From Holacanthus passer (Eukaryota; Chordata; Actinopteri; Pomacanthidae), in assembly GCA_025331565.1 (NCBI GenBank), contig JAFREQ010000038.1, forward strand, positions 3,844,001 to 3,908,000: a stretch of 64,000 nt of DNA, read 5' to 3'. The notes beneath the pieces were generated by a model. That model had not been told where the DNA came from. It was given only the letters and a program-made list of their open reading frames with translations, and made no database searches. Each line of letters begins with the position of its first letter. The stretch's first letter is position 1. Shown here piece by piece: positions 51,959 to 64,000 of this stretch. The position numbers and the translations under genes are program-made.

Positions 51959-53671
51959 AAGACAGGAATAAAGTAAAGACGGATTGACATGGAAAATAAA
52001 AACACAGCTAATGACAGCTAATTAACGCCCAATTATGGCGTCCTTTCATAGTTCAAAACAAAAAAAATGAAGGTTGTGCCGACGTCCAGGACGTTACCTG
52101 GCCATCTTCCGGACGTCCTTCCTGGGTTCTAGCAACATTAAAATATGATGTTACCATGAACGAGTCTATTCAGCTATTCTGCTAAAGTTTACGTACACAG
52201 TGTCCATTCAGCAGCTTTACACATCCTAAACACTGAAAATAATAAATCATCTATGCCTAAAAATAATAACTAGAAACTAGGCTTTGACCCATTCATCTAC
52301 CACAGCTGCCTCCTCATGTGGACTTTGTGGCTCCTTATACTACGTCAGTGGACTTCCTGGAAGAAAGACCTGAAGGCAAACTTCTCCCATGTGCATTCAA
52401 AGACAGCTTGGATAAAGACTTCTGGCTCTTACAAACACCACAGGCTTAAAACAATAAGACAGGAATTTCAGACGTCATTTACAGGTAGATAAATGGGATA
52501 AATCTTTTTTTATAATTAAAAAAAATAAGCAGTCAAGTCATACCAGTCTTTGTACGTGGAGTGGACGTCACGGTGAGGATACCGAATGACAATAAACAAA
52601 ACAAATACACCGTCAATCAAATGTTGTTGTATTAAAAACAACAAAGACACATGTACTTTTTCATAGCAATTAAATGATCAATATTTCCTGGTTTGTCAGA
52701 GAGGGTCTGCCTGGACCATTATTAGACCACGGAGTTTTTGGTGTCTGACCGCAACCATTTTTTGGGACATGATGTCACCATCTGATCAATGTAAGTCTGG
52801 AAATATAAAGTCATTGTTTCAAGGTGCTACAGTTAGGTCATCTTACTTTAAATCCCAATTTGTAGAATATAGACATCATCGCCTCTTTGAAATAATGGAA
52901 TTGGGCGGCAGAGGTATGCAGTGTTGTTACAATGTCTTATTGGATGCCACCACTTGGAGTCACTAGATCAAAAAATGTCCATATTCTTTGCATAGGGGTT
53001 TTAATATTTTTGTACTGTAAGTGATCAGTAATTGCCACCAATAATAATGAAACAAAAAGAGGCCATTAGCCTACATGAGCTGCATTGCCATTAAAGGCCA
53101 TGACTAACGAAGTAGAAGTAAAAACAACAAAAAAAAAAAACGTACATAAAATTACAGTGTGAACGCTGTTGAATGATGTCTGTGACGCCATCACCACTAA
53201 TCAAACAGGATTATATAACATGGTTTCGTCTGGTTTCAATCAGTCAATGGCTCCATTTTTCAACACACCCTTGAAAATCCAGCGTACCAAAGACCGAAGC
53301 GCTGACGAGCTTAAAGAGGTATTGCACCTTTAATCGTCCACATGAAGATAAACTTGAACGTGTCTTGCAGCGTAGCTAACAACATAGGCGAGAAAGACGT
53401 AAACACATGTCAGTGCAACTTTCCTTTGACCCCACAGAGGTGTTGCGTTACTGCAGGCTGGAGTGGGAACTGTGTGTCTGAAGAGACTCCCTGCAGCTTC
53501 AACCAATAACACCCCCCATGATGCCGTCAAAGGGATGGAAGGATGGAGCCATCGAGGGAGGAGTAAAACCTCCCTTATTGGCAGCGAGGAGGGGAAGACT
53601 ACTGTAGCTGAAGATATAGATGTACAGTGCAGACTCCCCAGCTGCTCGTTTGGAGGAGCAGAATATGTTTG

Positions 53672-53672
<1 letters not shown>

Positions 53673-53709
<37 letters not shown>
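53673..53709. repeat. (TG)n microsatellite
   Basis: About 18 TG units. Confidence 0.95.
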
Positions 53710-53710
<1 letters not shown>

Positions 53711-53810
53711 TGTGCTTGTGTAAGATGTCCTGCTTTAATCTCTGTCAGCATGCTAGGCCTTCCGAGAGAGTCTGGCTGTCAATATGAGCTTGTGGTGGTG
53801 TCTGACTTAG

Positions 53811-53872
<62 letters not shown>
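53811..53872. repeat. (TG)n microsatellite, long
   Basis: About 30 uninterrupted TG units; a second long TG tract only 100 bases from the previous one. Confidence 0.95.
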
Positions 53873-56800
53873 GCAGATATTCTCATTTCCATCTGCAGTG
53901 TGAGAATACACCCCTCCTCGTACATTTCCCTGTCTTCTCCTCCCCTCCATTCTCGGAACAAGGCCCCCACTGGACATAAAGGACACATTTGTTCTCAACC
54001 TTGTGCCATGCTTCTCCGCGCCATTGTTCTGCAAGCCTACTGTTAATATCCGTTGCAAATCTGCTTACTTTCAGATTCCATCAATACGGGCGGGGTGGAC
54101 AAAGAGAGGACTATATGGCCCGTTCAAGGCCCGGAGAAAGGATGCAAACAGAGGTTGTCAGTGTGTTCCTTGACTCTGGCGCTGACAATGGCAGCAGTGT
54201 GAGGCAGCGTGGTGATTGATCAGTCTGATGTTGTGCTGTGTGGGATGGATGTCGCAGACAGAATTAAACAAACAAAGGTCGAGAGGAAGTGGCATGATTT
54301 AGTTGATGGGATTTAGAAAGGATGAGTATTAGCCGAGTGGATGTGGTGGGTCTACGTGTCCTTCCTGTAATATATAAATTATTTCACACTGTGTCATGAT
54401 TAAGGTCGATGAGGAAAAAAACAGAACCACCTACAGTAGATCTCTTTCAGTAAATCACCTCCAGATTACAATATGTAGGTTCTTTGAGATGTTAGTTTAT
54501 GTTTTAGAAGTGTTTGTCAAAGACAGAGCTACTCCGGGTGCAGAAATAATCACTTTCAGTTGATGAACTGGGCTTGAATAGCAACAAAAGAGCTTTGGTC
54601 AAAATATCAGTACAAATATAAGCAGCTCAGGTTGTATAAAAGGCAGTGGTTTCATTTTTTATTTCTGACCAGCGTGTCATTTATGATTTCGGTCAGCCTT
54701 CTAGTTTGGAGGAGAAACATGGCAGTCTGTGTCCTCACCAAGCGGACAAAAGGAATTAAAAAGGATATGGACTGTAGCCCACAGGGAATTGGTGAGGACA
54801 ATTTAGGAGATAATGGAGAAGAAAATAGAAAAACAAGCTTTTGTTGCGCTCAAACCGGGCCATGATCTCAGTGTATTGAAGTTAATCTAACTTCAATACT
54901 TGACGTACTGAAGTTAGATTGCTCATAAAATGGCAGATATTTCTTCATACTGACAATGGACACCAAAACAATGCTAAAAGGACAGTCAATATTGAACTGA
55001 ACCACAACTTCAAATGAAAGACAATGTTGCTCCATGTATTCTGGATGTGTAGCAAGCTTTGTTTGCTTTGGCTACCACCAAAATATATATAGTAATCTTT
55101 TGTTACCTGTTGCCTCTTTTGCCTTTTAAATGAAATTTTGTAGTCGCAACCAATACAAGTCAGTAAAGCACCACATGGAAATGAATTATTATGTAGCATG
55201 CAAACATTATCTTTAGGGGTCCTAACCTTATTACAGAAAAAACACAAAGCAGCAAAATGTCTGTCAAAGCTCACAACGTTGGAGTTGGAATGATTTTTAA
55301 CGTTTGCGCAGTAATGAAATGATTACATTACACACTTGGTCTTACGAAAAGCTTTCAAACATCTACAGGGTGAATTCAAAGACACATGGTTGTGTTCAGT
55401 AAGAATATTGATCGTATAGCATGCAATCTAAATGTGTGGATAAGATACGAGGACAACCTTGTCTGAAAAAGGTTTACTGACAAGACAACATGTCTGATTT
55501 GTTGTCTTACAAAACTAAGAACAACTAAAGCATGATTCACGTTTTAATGTTTATGCTTCAGCACTTGCTTAAAATTGTGATCTTTAAAGCAGCTATATGT
55601 AAGAATTTTAATTCAAAGCATTCAAAAACTAAGTGTGAAGAGTGTGAAGAAATAACAGTTTTAACACGTCAAAGACATCTATGTGTTGTGTTGCAGAGAT
55701 CTATCTACTGTTATCTACTGAAGTTAGCATCTAACCTTGGCTTGCCCTGCGTTGTAATACCACTCTGTGCCTCAGGAGGCGATGGTGAGTCACTGTAGCG
55801 TCCAGTCTGCCCTCAGTCACAGAAAAGTCTTCTGTGACTCACTGTTACATACAGTTGGGATGAAGGATGCAAAGAAAAAAGCAAGACAAATATACTTTTA
55901 GTTTTAATACAAATACTTGTACTACTACAAATAATACAAATGGAAGTAGCTGTAATTTTGCTAAAACATCATAAATTCTAAGCAAAGATGAACTTTGTAT
56001 TGCATATACCAATTAGTGCTCTGCATTCATGATGCCATCCCATGGCTGGGGTTTGGCCTGTGTGGGCTTTCAGATAGGATCAATCCTAAGGAAGAATAGT
56101 GACACTCAGTTGCTGTGAAACATGTACACATCAGTCCTGTGAGGAATCTGCTGATAAAGATCCCATGTGAGATGTCTCTGTGATATGTAACAAACCCCTC
56201 ATCTTCTTTTGAAGCCTCAGAAGATCACAGCACAGCGCATCAACAGCACATCGCTCCTCTCTAACCTTTTGTCGGTCCTTGGTTTTTGATCTAACTGTTC
56301 TGTGAAGACTATAGAGCGAGAAGCTGTCTGTGCTGGCCGCTGATGCTGCTTCTGTTAGACTGATAGATGTGTAGTTCGTTCATAATGCTTTAATCCTTTT
56401 ACATGCTTTCCCCTAACAGTCATACTGGCAAACGTGTCCTCTGTCATGTCCACATGGCACACGGATTGGCACGACCGGAAAAGCAGCATTACTGAAAATG
56501 AGTCCTGCCTTCTACCTCTTAATAGGTGGATGAGGATGAAAACCGATTTTCTCCTTGGTGCTGACAAGACTTACTGTAAATGCTAATTTTAGACTGTGAC
56601 TGAGCGGCAAGACCCAACCTGTTTGATCTCTCGTTCACCTGCATCATTCCATTAAGAACTTAGAAATATCTTTGATCTTAATCTCTCCTCAGATACTTTA
56701 AGCATATGAAAACCAAATGAGACACTTAGCAGTGATTGGTTGGCAATGGTAATTCTATAAAGTATATTTAATGCATGCGCTTTATTTGATTTGGGTTTGA

Positions 56801-58740
56801 TTTTCAGATGTTCATTTGATCTTTGCCTTCTCGGGGCGAAACTAAGAAGAAATTACAGATCATCAGTGATTTCGCTGGATCCATATCACAAACTGAGATC
56901 GCAACAAAGGATAGTTTTCCATTCAAGAGAGTCAGCAGCTGCAAGATAGACCATTCAGAAAACTATGGGGCCGTGATTCAGTTGTTAATAGTTAGATGTC
57001 TGAAGCTTTTAGATGTACTGTTAAGCACATATTTTGCATTATTATCATTATTATTATTATTATTAAATTAATATGCATTATTTGTATTCTATTCTAGTAC
57101 TAGTGCAGGCTCATTTTCTCAGTTTATTTATCTGCCCATATGTGCTGCTGAAAATGTAAAATGCAATGTATCCGTGTCCTCGAGTTGCATTCTCATCTTA
57201 TGGGCTGACTTGACAAGTACTACTTTCACTCCCAAACATCAGAGAGCATTTGCATAAAGCTGAAACTTCCTCAACCCCCAACCCGTTCATTTGGCAATGA
57301 CTGACATCCTGTCTCTTCTGCAATCTTTGAGTGAATTTTTGCTCAAAGTTCACACCGAAGCCAACCCTTGGGGGGCATTTGGAGGCTAAGGCCAACAACA
57401 AGGGAACTCACACTCTGACTGGTTGACGGCTAATCCAACTGGCTGTAAAGTAATTCAGGTTTATACCTGATGAAAACGTGTCTAATCCAAGTAAACACCT
57501 TTTGAGCCTTACCAGAACAGGGTGAGCAGGAAATAATTGTTGGGTGGCTTCAGCCCCAAACTTTACAATGTGTCAGCAGCCAGCAAATTGAAGCATATCT
57601 ACCTAGAATCGCAGCTTTGTTTCCTAAGTGGCTAACATTATATAGCACACCAGAGGGAGTTCATATGGGAGTTGGCTGGGAGATTTCTCAATGGATATTT
57701 AGAAGCAGCAGAGGCAACAATGGCCTAGGGGTTATTATGGGATATCCATTATGTATGAAAACAGATAGCTTGACATGACCACAGTGATTATCAGTTAGTT
57801 AGTAATGGTGTGAAGGCTGAGGTGGTGGATGGGCGTGGAGCAAGTCCAGCTTTCATGCAGGAGGTTTGCCTCCTGTCCCAGACCTGTATCATTCCCTAAC
57901 CTTAACACAGTGCTTTCATTGCATTAACCTTAACCATTGCTATGACTTATGTCCTTTTAGCTCTGTTTTGAATACACGGCTCTGTGGCAGATAAATGCTT
58001 GATTATGTTCACCAGCTAGTCTTAAACGCGTCTCTCTGCCATTTGATGCTGCATAGGTACATAAGATCTTTTTTTTTTATGATGATGATGAGAGTGGTGG
58101 AAGTGTACTGAAATAGTAATGCTGCAGTAAAACCAAAACAACAAGCTGAATGACACTAAGAAGCTCAGAAGAGGTGATTCAGGTGTCTTTGTGGGTTCAT
58201 CACTAAGACTGATACCTTTCAGATACAAACAGTCATGGGAACCACTGTTAATGTAAAAATACTGATTATACATACAGTAGAAAACGTGAATTGTAAATAT
58301 GTTGACATTGGACATAAAAAGGCGTTGAATGCTATCTAAAGTTTCAGGATTGCCCAGTATAGACATTTTTTTGTATGGTAATTGGTTTGTTATTAAGGTG
58401 TCATATAATATGATACGTCTTGGGTACCGGCCAGGATTGGTAAACATTAGCATACCGTGTGTTGTTTACCGACGTCACCTCACAGTAATTTCATTTTCCT
58501 TCTCTCTTGCTTTCATTTGTAGCTGCCAAGGGGCAAGCTGTCTGAAGCCCTAAATCGAAGCGATTATTCTCAGTAGGAACTTTGATTCTTTTGTTCTTGC
58601 TGAAGTATGTTGTGGATGCTTTGCAGGGTAGTGTGACCTGGCACTGCTGCTTCAGAACAATGAATCTATCCGCGTGAGCTCTCATTGTGTCTCTTGTCTG
58701 TGTAATGAGGGAAGTTCTCCCCAGTGATGAACCCTCATCC
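53873..58740. other. intergenic segment
   Basis: No gene recognised. Contains the inverted repeat at 54873, a 10-bp hairpin at 55815-55839 and an ATT microsatellite at 57046-57066. Two TAATCC sites (57431 and 57483) beside a forkhead-like gtaaacac lie in 57280-57510. Confidence 0.55.
54873..54899. repeat. 12-bp perfect inverted repeat with third related unit
   Basis: gtattgaagtta (54873-54884) and taacttcaatac (54888-54899) pair around a 3-nt loop. A third near copy, gtactgaagtta, follows at 54905-54916 in direct orientation. Confidence 0.8.
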
Positions 58741-59600
58741 ATTTAATTTTAGACACTCTCGGTGCCCGCCGCCCCGCCTCGCTGACAATCTCCTGTGGTT
58801 AATGAAAACATAACAGACTGTTTAGCTGGTCCGGGCAAGATCCCCATCATCTCCCAGTCATACCAGCCAAATCTACTGCTGGCCCACCCCCTTCGCTCTC
58901 ACCCAAACTGTCCCCTCTGTCCCCCGCCTTTCTGTCTCCCCTTTGCTTCATTTACAATGCTCCCCTGTCACCCCCCTGGCCCTCCACATGCCTGAATGTC
59001 AGCCAAACCTATTCTGCTCCCCGTGTCTATATCCTCTGGGCTTCTTCTATCTTCACCATCACTCCTCAGTCTCCATTCACTTGTCCCCACTTTCTCACCC
59101 CTCCTCAGGCTCTCTCATCCCTCATCCCACAAAATTCTGCCCCCACCCGAGCCACAATTTGTCCTCAATTTGTGCTCCTCCAACCTCAGATCCTTTGGTG
59201 TCCAGCTTCTTTGGCCCTAATGCCTCCCCTTTCCCCTTACATGTCAATTTCTGGCTGCGCTCGTCTCTGTTTCCCCTTCCTTCATCCCCTCACCATCACT
59301 CTCCTCCCTTACCTCAATGCTCCCCCACTCTCCTGCCTTTTCTGCTCTTCTGTTTGCCGATTCAGTGGCTCGGCCCGTTTTCCCCCGACAGCCCAGTCTG
59401 GGGCTGCCTAGTCCCTCTGAATGCAGCCTGGGAGACACGAAGCCCTGCCAGCTTCCGATGTCATTACTGGAACACAACACGGTCAGACAGGCAGACGCGA
59501 ACACACGCAACAACACGCCATGCACATTTCTGCACACACACACACCCACAAAAGCGTGCACATATGCCAACACACACATGCACGCACATATGGATGTAGT
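58741..59600. other. C/T-rich low-complexity segment
   Basis: A strongly pyrimidine-rich stretch (58840-59420) that yields long but compositionally biased open frames, followed by an interrupted CA-rich run (59505-59590). I do not regard the 218-codon frame here as a gene. Confidence 0.6.
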
Positions 59601-62600
59601 GAAAGAGGAACCCATTGGAACCCAGTTTACCCACTTTTGTACTGGCAGGGACAATTAACTTCACACTATTTAGAAGAATAAAGTATTCTGGATGCAAGTT
59701 ACATTAAGACAGGAAATTTAAGGGTGCTACATTTGACATTAGTTAATCTGCGCTTCATCATTTTGGACAGACAATTTAATGAACACAACCATCACCTGCA
59801 TTTAACATTGTGAGCATTGGGTTACATTTGGTATAAAATCTGATTAACAGCACAAAGGGAGACTCCTTTATGGGCAAATGAAGACATTCAAACTGTTCTT
59901 TGTTTGCAAATCAAACTAAAACAACTGTCTTAGGGCTTTTATATACTATACTATACTATATAGTTCTGCATTGGGTTGCATACCTGTAGGTACACAACAG
60001 TTTACAGACAAAATAATTTTTTTGACTTTAACTTTGCTTGTTGAATTTTAGTCATGAATATTTATGGAGAGCCACAGAGAAATAAGGGTTTGCCTAACTG
60101 GATATACATTAGACTAAGAAGAGGCCAATGTTCTTCCTGTGTAAACCAAATAAAACCTTTAATTTGGACAGTGTAAAAAAGCAAACATATTTCTTCTAAT
60201 TGATGGGGAAGTGAAGCAACATGGTTCATGGAAATGTAGCCTTGATGCAGACAAACATTAGCACTAACAATAGTTTCAATAATGTTTTAAGATATTGGCA
60301 CATTTAAGAAATAAACACTAATCTGATATGAAAATGTAAACTGTGTGTATTAGTGTTTGCTCTAACTCTACCTCTCCTCATCCCCTTTTGTTCTCATACA
60401 TTTTTGCAAGACTTTCTCTGAAGAGTCTCCACAGACACATCATGCTTGAGTTGATGTGATTAGTTTTAAGGCTTATAGGATATAGATGAAAGGATACAGA
60501 CGGAAGCCTTCTGTTGGCTTTTCCCACTGACAGTTGAATAGGCACTCTGTGGCTTTGAGAGTACCCCACACTTAATTTGCTGTGGCAGGCTTAGATAGCA
60601 TATGACTTAAGATGGCTACCTCGCAGAGAGGTACAGAGATACAGTGAAAATGTGGAGGAGGTAGGCCACTGAACTCAGCCTCTGTTGACTGAAAGAGTTG
60701 TTGTACTATTAGATAACACCTACACAGAGAGGGCGACATGTTGTAAACTAAAATGACCTGTGAAGTACCTCAAGGCTCAATTCTTGATACATTGCATTTC
60801 TCAGTGTACATGCTGTTAAATCTGTTGATCCAAACATCCAACACAAAGCTATAAACCTCTACTACTGAGGATACAGCAAATAATGACAGAAATCTAGTTT
60901 TTTTTTTAAAATCTTTGTTCAGAAGCACTGCTCTGAAACTGAATCTCGTTTCAATTACAACCCAACATCAGTTGGACTGATATTCCTTGGAGTGCACAAT
61001 AATATGATTTGATTGAGAAAAATAAATAAAAATGGAGACAAATACAACTTCTATTGTATAAGAAAAAAGGCCATTAAGGAAGAAGGAAATGAGGAATATT
61101 TTGCTTCCAGTGTGTCTTAAACTCCCAGAAGGCTCTGGTGGACCATGTTTCCGTTTTAGTGTTGTAATGTTGAAAAGGGATCTGTCAACAGTGTATAATG
61201 ACAATATTGGTTAGACAGTTATCTGTTTTTAGTAACTGTCAATATAAGTTATGATATGAAATGAAGCTGAATTTTTATTTTCAATCTGAATCTTATTCAT
61301 ATTCAAAGATCTTAGATCAATTTTCATAGGTTTCATACTACATATGTAAAACCTTTTAGTTTTTTCATTTCTTTTAAAGCTAAGAAGGTTTTTTTGTAAA
61401 TTCAGGTTCATATTTTGGGTTGTTTGAAAAGTGAAAATCCCAGACATCCCAGCTATTTAGCAGTAATTACTGGTTTTTCTTTCCCCCCGGGGGGCATATT
61501 AGCACATTTCTCTCTGCAGGATGAGAATTGTCCTTGGGTGTCCTCCATGTTCTGTCCGTCTTTTACTTTGCCTGAAAACAATACATTGTGTCACCAATTA
61601 GAATGAAAATATCATTAATTAGAATGGAAACTACTCTGTCTGTGTTTGGTAACCATGAAGAAAAAGCATTTGCCACCTATTGCAGATTAGAACAGCCATT
61701 TGAGCCAAACATTGTTGGTGCTAAGCAGTGGTCCCTGTGGCCTTCTGATCGGGTAAAGAAAGATGAATAGAGAACACATACAGCAAATGTGCAAATACAG
61801 CCAATACATACAGAGTAGGAGTACAATGAAAGAAATTAGACAATGAAGAGGAAGAAAAAGAGCAGCCCATATCCAAGGAATTACTTTTATAGTAGACAAT
61901 GCAGGAGCACTAGAGCAATCTTTATTTAGCCAGGTGGAGAGTAAGGGTGTCAGGTCAGGTTGGTCACATGACTGGTAGCATGGCAGACCTTAATGCTGGA
62001 GACTGGAGTTTGTGTCCCATCAGTAACAAAGTAACGTTGGTCTTTTTATTAACTGAAACTGAAACTGAAACTTGTTATTGAACGTTATCCGAGCTTTTTG
62101 CAGAATTGTCCATATCTAAGTTGGTGTTGATATAGGCTTGAAACAAGTGACACAAAAGCCATTTTAAATATGAAATAAGTTTTTAGCAGATGCACATTTA
62201 CTCTAATATACAATATGTGACAAGTAGCCATAAAACTATACTGTATTTTGATATTAAACGTGCATTAACTGATTTTTTGGACACTTGGGGGCAACTATAA
62301 CCTCAGCATTAATGTTCCATCACCTTGTGAGGCTGCCATGACTAACACTTATCTATTTACACAGCATCAATTTGCAGCATTAATTTACAGTGTAAGTCAT
62401 GTTCGTGTGATATTTTTATCACAAGTGTGTCATGTATTCACTCTCCACCAACTCCTGAGAAAAATGTCTCTTTAGGTGCCAAGTACTGCACTTTGTTAAC
62501 CAGCAAGTTGCTAACTTTGTGGTTTGGTGCTTAAAAGTTGCATCAAAACCAAACAATGAGAGGAAAGGTCTAAATTGCTCCCTTGAGCTGAGGGGAACTG

Positions 62601-62750
62601 CTTGAGTGGGGTGATAATTTTCTTAGTGACACCTTTTACATTACACATTGTCATTTGATCCAGCCATGAAATTGCCCAGTAAATGTGTTCAAACCAAATT
62701 GTAAGTCATTTACCATGGCTTGAATGTATTGACTGTTATTGGTCTTGAGT
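59601..62750. other. intergenic segment with candidate regulatory block
   Basis: AT-rich sequence without a gene. Has a (CTATA)n pentanucleotide run at 59944-59961 and a homeodomain/SOX-motif-rich block at about 61400-61780 (separate entry). Confidence 0.55.
61400..61780. promoter_or_regulatory. candidate conserved regulatory block
   Basis: Homeodomain-type sites cagtaattac, accaattag and cattaattag cluster with a palindromic SOX-type pair, aacaat and attgt (61577-61589). Base composition is less AT-biased than its surroundings. No conservation data are available, so this is only a candidate. Confidence 0.3.
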
Positions 62751-62839
62751 TACAGCACGCAGCAGTCAGAGACAAAGAGTCAGTAATGTAACTACACCGA
62801 GCTGTGGGTGGGAGAGGAGCAACAGGATAGAAAGGGCTG

Positions 62840-63290
62840 AGGATATGAGAGAGAGAGAGTGCAAGATCAAGGGAGAGCGAGGGGTGAGAGAGGAAGACAT
62901 ATGGAGGGGTGGGAGGAGAGTGGGGCGGGGTATTTGGGGGGTGGTGGGGTTAGTGCAGTGGAGTCAAGCTGCCGTCTGGCCTAATGTACCCGCCGTGTGA
63001 TTGGCTGGGATCACTGGCCTGCATACCTGATACCGGGCTCTGCTATAATCGTCCTTTTCCTGTAGCTGGGCTCGGACAACGCTCCTTTCTCCTTTTATCT
63101 CGCCCTGCTCCGCTCCCTGCTCAGATCAGGTTGCTAAAAGAAAAACGCCGCCCGCCACCAACTCGCCTTTTCTTTGCCCCCTTGCAGTCCCTCTCTTTTT
63201 TCTCCCACACTGGTGCTGCAACCCTCCTTTTTCCTCCACCCTTCTGATTTAGTCTCTGTTGTGATGGCGAGAACCTGTTCTTCTCCATTC
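62840..63290 (+). promoter_or_regulatory. candidate RNA polymerase II promoter region
   Basis: A GA-rich tract (62848-62960) with a GC box (ggggcggggt, 62922-62931) is followed by an inverted CCAAT box (gattggct, 62999-63006) and a TATA-like ctataatc (63043-63050). The two boxes are about 43 bases apart, so a start near 63075 would fit. G+C rises locally against the AT-rich flank. The downstream product is unknown and no coding exon is seen before the window ends. Confidence 0.35.
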
Positions 63291-64000
63291 AGTTAAAAAA
63301 AAAATATCCTTGTGTTTCCTCACTGGAAGCTGACACAAAATGGCTGCTGGGGGATAACAAGACAGGGAGCGGAGGCCCACTTGTAACCGGGATGTCAGTT
63401 TTAGCAACTTGATATTAGAAAGGAGATGATTGTTACTGTGAACATAAAAAGATACAGTAAACCAACTCTATGAGGACTTACAGAAGTTGATAACAAGATA
63501 ATAAGAGTTTGACTGTTATTGATTTTAGAAACTCTGAGTTGATATTTTTGTTCATAGTAACAATGAAATTGCTCCATGTAATGTGAAAGGGGTCAGAGGT
63601 CAACTCTGGGTAATTTTAACACGGTTAATGTTCATTCAAAACATTTATGTTTTCATTTTTCTTTTAAAACTTGGAACTTTACTGTTTTGTTGTCTCCTTG
63701 GATTCTTAAATTTTGTTTCTAACTAAAGCAGGCAGATGTTTACCGCTAAAAACCCTGACTAGATCCTTGCTCGTGAATAAAAGCATCTACTAAATGAAAT
63801 TGTAGAATTGTAGTAAAAGAGCTCTAAGAAACCAACTGTACACTTCCTTTAAAGCACAAAACAGCAGGCAGACAAAGTTAGCAGCCAGCTGGTGAACATA
63901 GTGGAACATTTAGCAGCTAGAGAGCCACATATTTCCCTCAGGAGTGGGTGGAAACCAAAACAGAGCTAAAATGAGAGTGAATGTTAAAAATATATTCACA
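63291..64000. other. AT-rich sequence to window end
   Basis: No gene, repeat family or strong structure recognised. If the upstream promoter is real, this would be first exon or intron of its transcript. Confidence 0.5.

Larger units (their letters stand above)
49441..53672. other. intergenic segment
   Basis: No gene recognised. Contains two octamer-like atttgcat motifs (near 49979 and 50055), an inverted repeat at 51926-51958 and AT-rich stretches. Confidence 0.55.

Noticed and set aside
53627..54046. 139-codon frame rich in Cys-Val
   Set aside because: Produced by the TG microsatellites; no biological signal.
58943..59599. 218-codon open frame on the + strand
   Set aside because: It covers a pyrimidine-rich low-complexity stretch (Ser/Pro/Leu/His bias) and a CA-rich run. 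No family resemblance, and overlapping frames are equally open.
38691..64000. miR-100, let-7a and miR-125b precursors
   Set aside because: Expected near here from human synteny. I looked for their mature sequences on both strands and did not see them; they may lie right of the window.

Overview
This is a vertebrate nuclear window, almost certainly from a teleost and probably a percomorph fish. The genes are split by GT-AG introns, microsatellites are abundant, and several repeats match families I know from percomorph genomes. The left 38.7 kb holds one recognisable protein-coding gene on the + strand: sorl1 (SORLA/LR11), the sortilin-related sorting receptor. The window opens inside the gene. 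I can place 40 coding exons from 1654 to the stop codon at 35342-35344. Their spliced length is 5,458 nt, about 1,818 residues, in one open frame with consistent phases at every junction. The first ~390 residues (signal peptide, propeptide and early VPS10 domain, about 8 exons if the human layout holds) lie left of the window.

Layout of the gene: VPS10 blades and 10CC module (exons 1-8, 1654-14825); YWTD beta-propeller (exons 9-13, 15450-17646); EGF-like module (exon 14); eleven LDL-receptor class A repeats, one per exon (exons 15-25, 18193-25860); six fibronectin type III domains (exons 26-38, 26136-34136); transmembrane helix and tail (exons 39-40). The tail keeps the FANSHY retromer motif, an acidic cluster and the C-terminal DDVPMVIA GGA-type motif. 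A 3' UTR of about 3.35 kb ends near a polyadenylation signal at 38669. The encoded receptor would sort cargo between trans-Golgi network and endosomes, so the visible elements work together as one transcription unit.

Introns carry a decayed hAT transposon with matching target-site duplications (5642-7009), a LINE reverse-transcriptase relic (about 18560-19440, minus strand), a LINE 3' tail (about 11480-11755), copies of percomorph interspersed repeats, a perfect 27-bp foldback (8745-8803), and microsatellites lying directly against splice sites.

From about 38.7 kb to 64 kb I see no convincing protein-coding gene. This is an intergenic stretch with microsatellites, repeat fragments, a strong CTCF-like motif (41798-41811), a few AT-rich homeodomain/SOX-motif-rich segments that may be regulatory, and a promoter-like segment with GC box, inverted CCAAT and TATA-like box near 62.9-63.1 kb. 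In human the next locus beyond SORL1 is the MIR100HG host of miR-100/let-7a-2/miR-125b-1; I looked for those mature sequences on both strands and did not see them here. I found no novel biological system. The points worth a second look are splice-site-adjacent repeats, one LDLa repeat with a degraded calcium site, a tandem acceptor, foldbacks and candidate regulatory segments.
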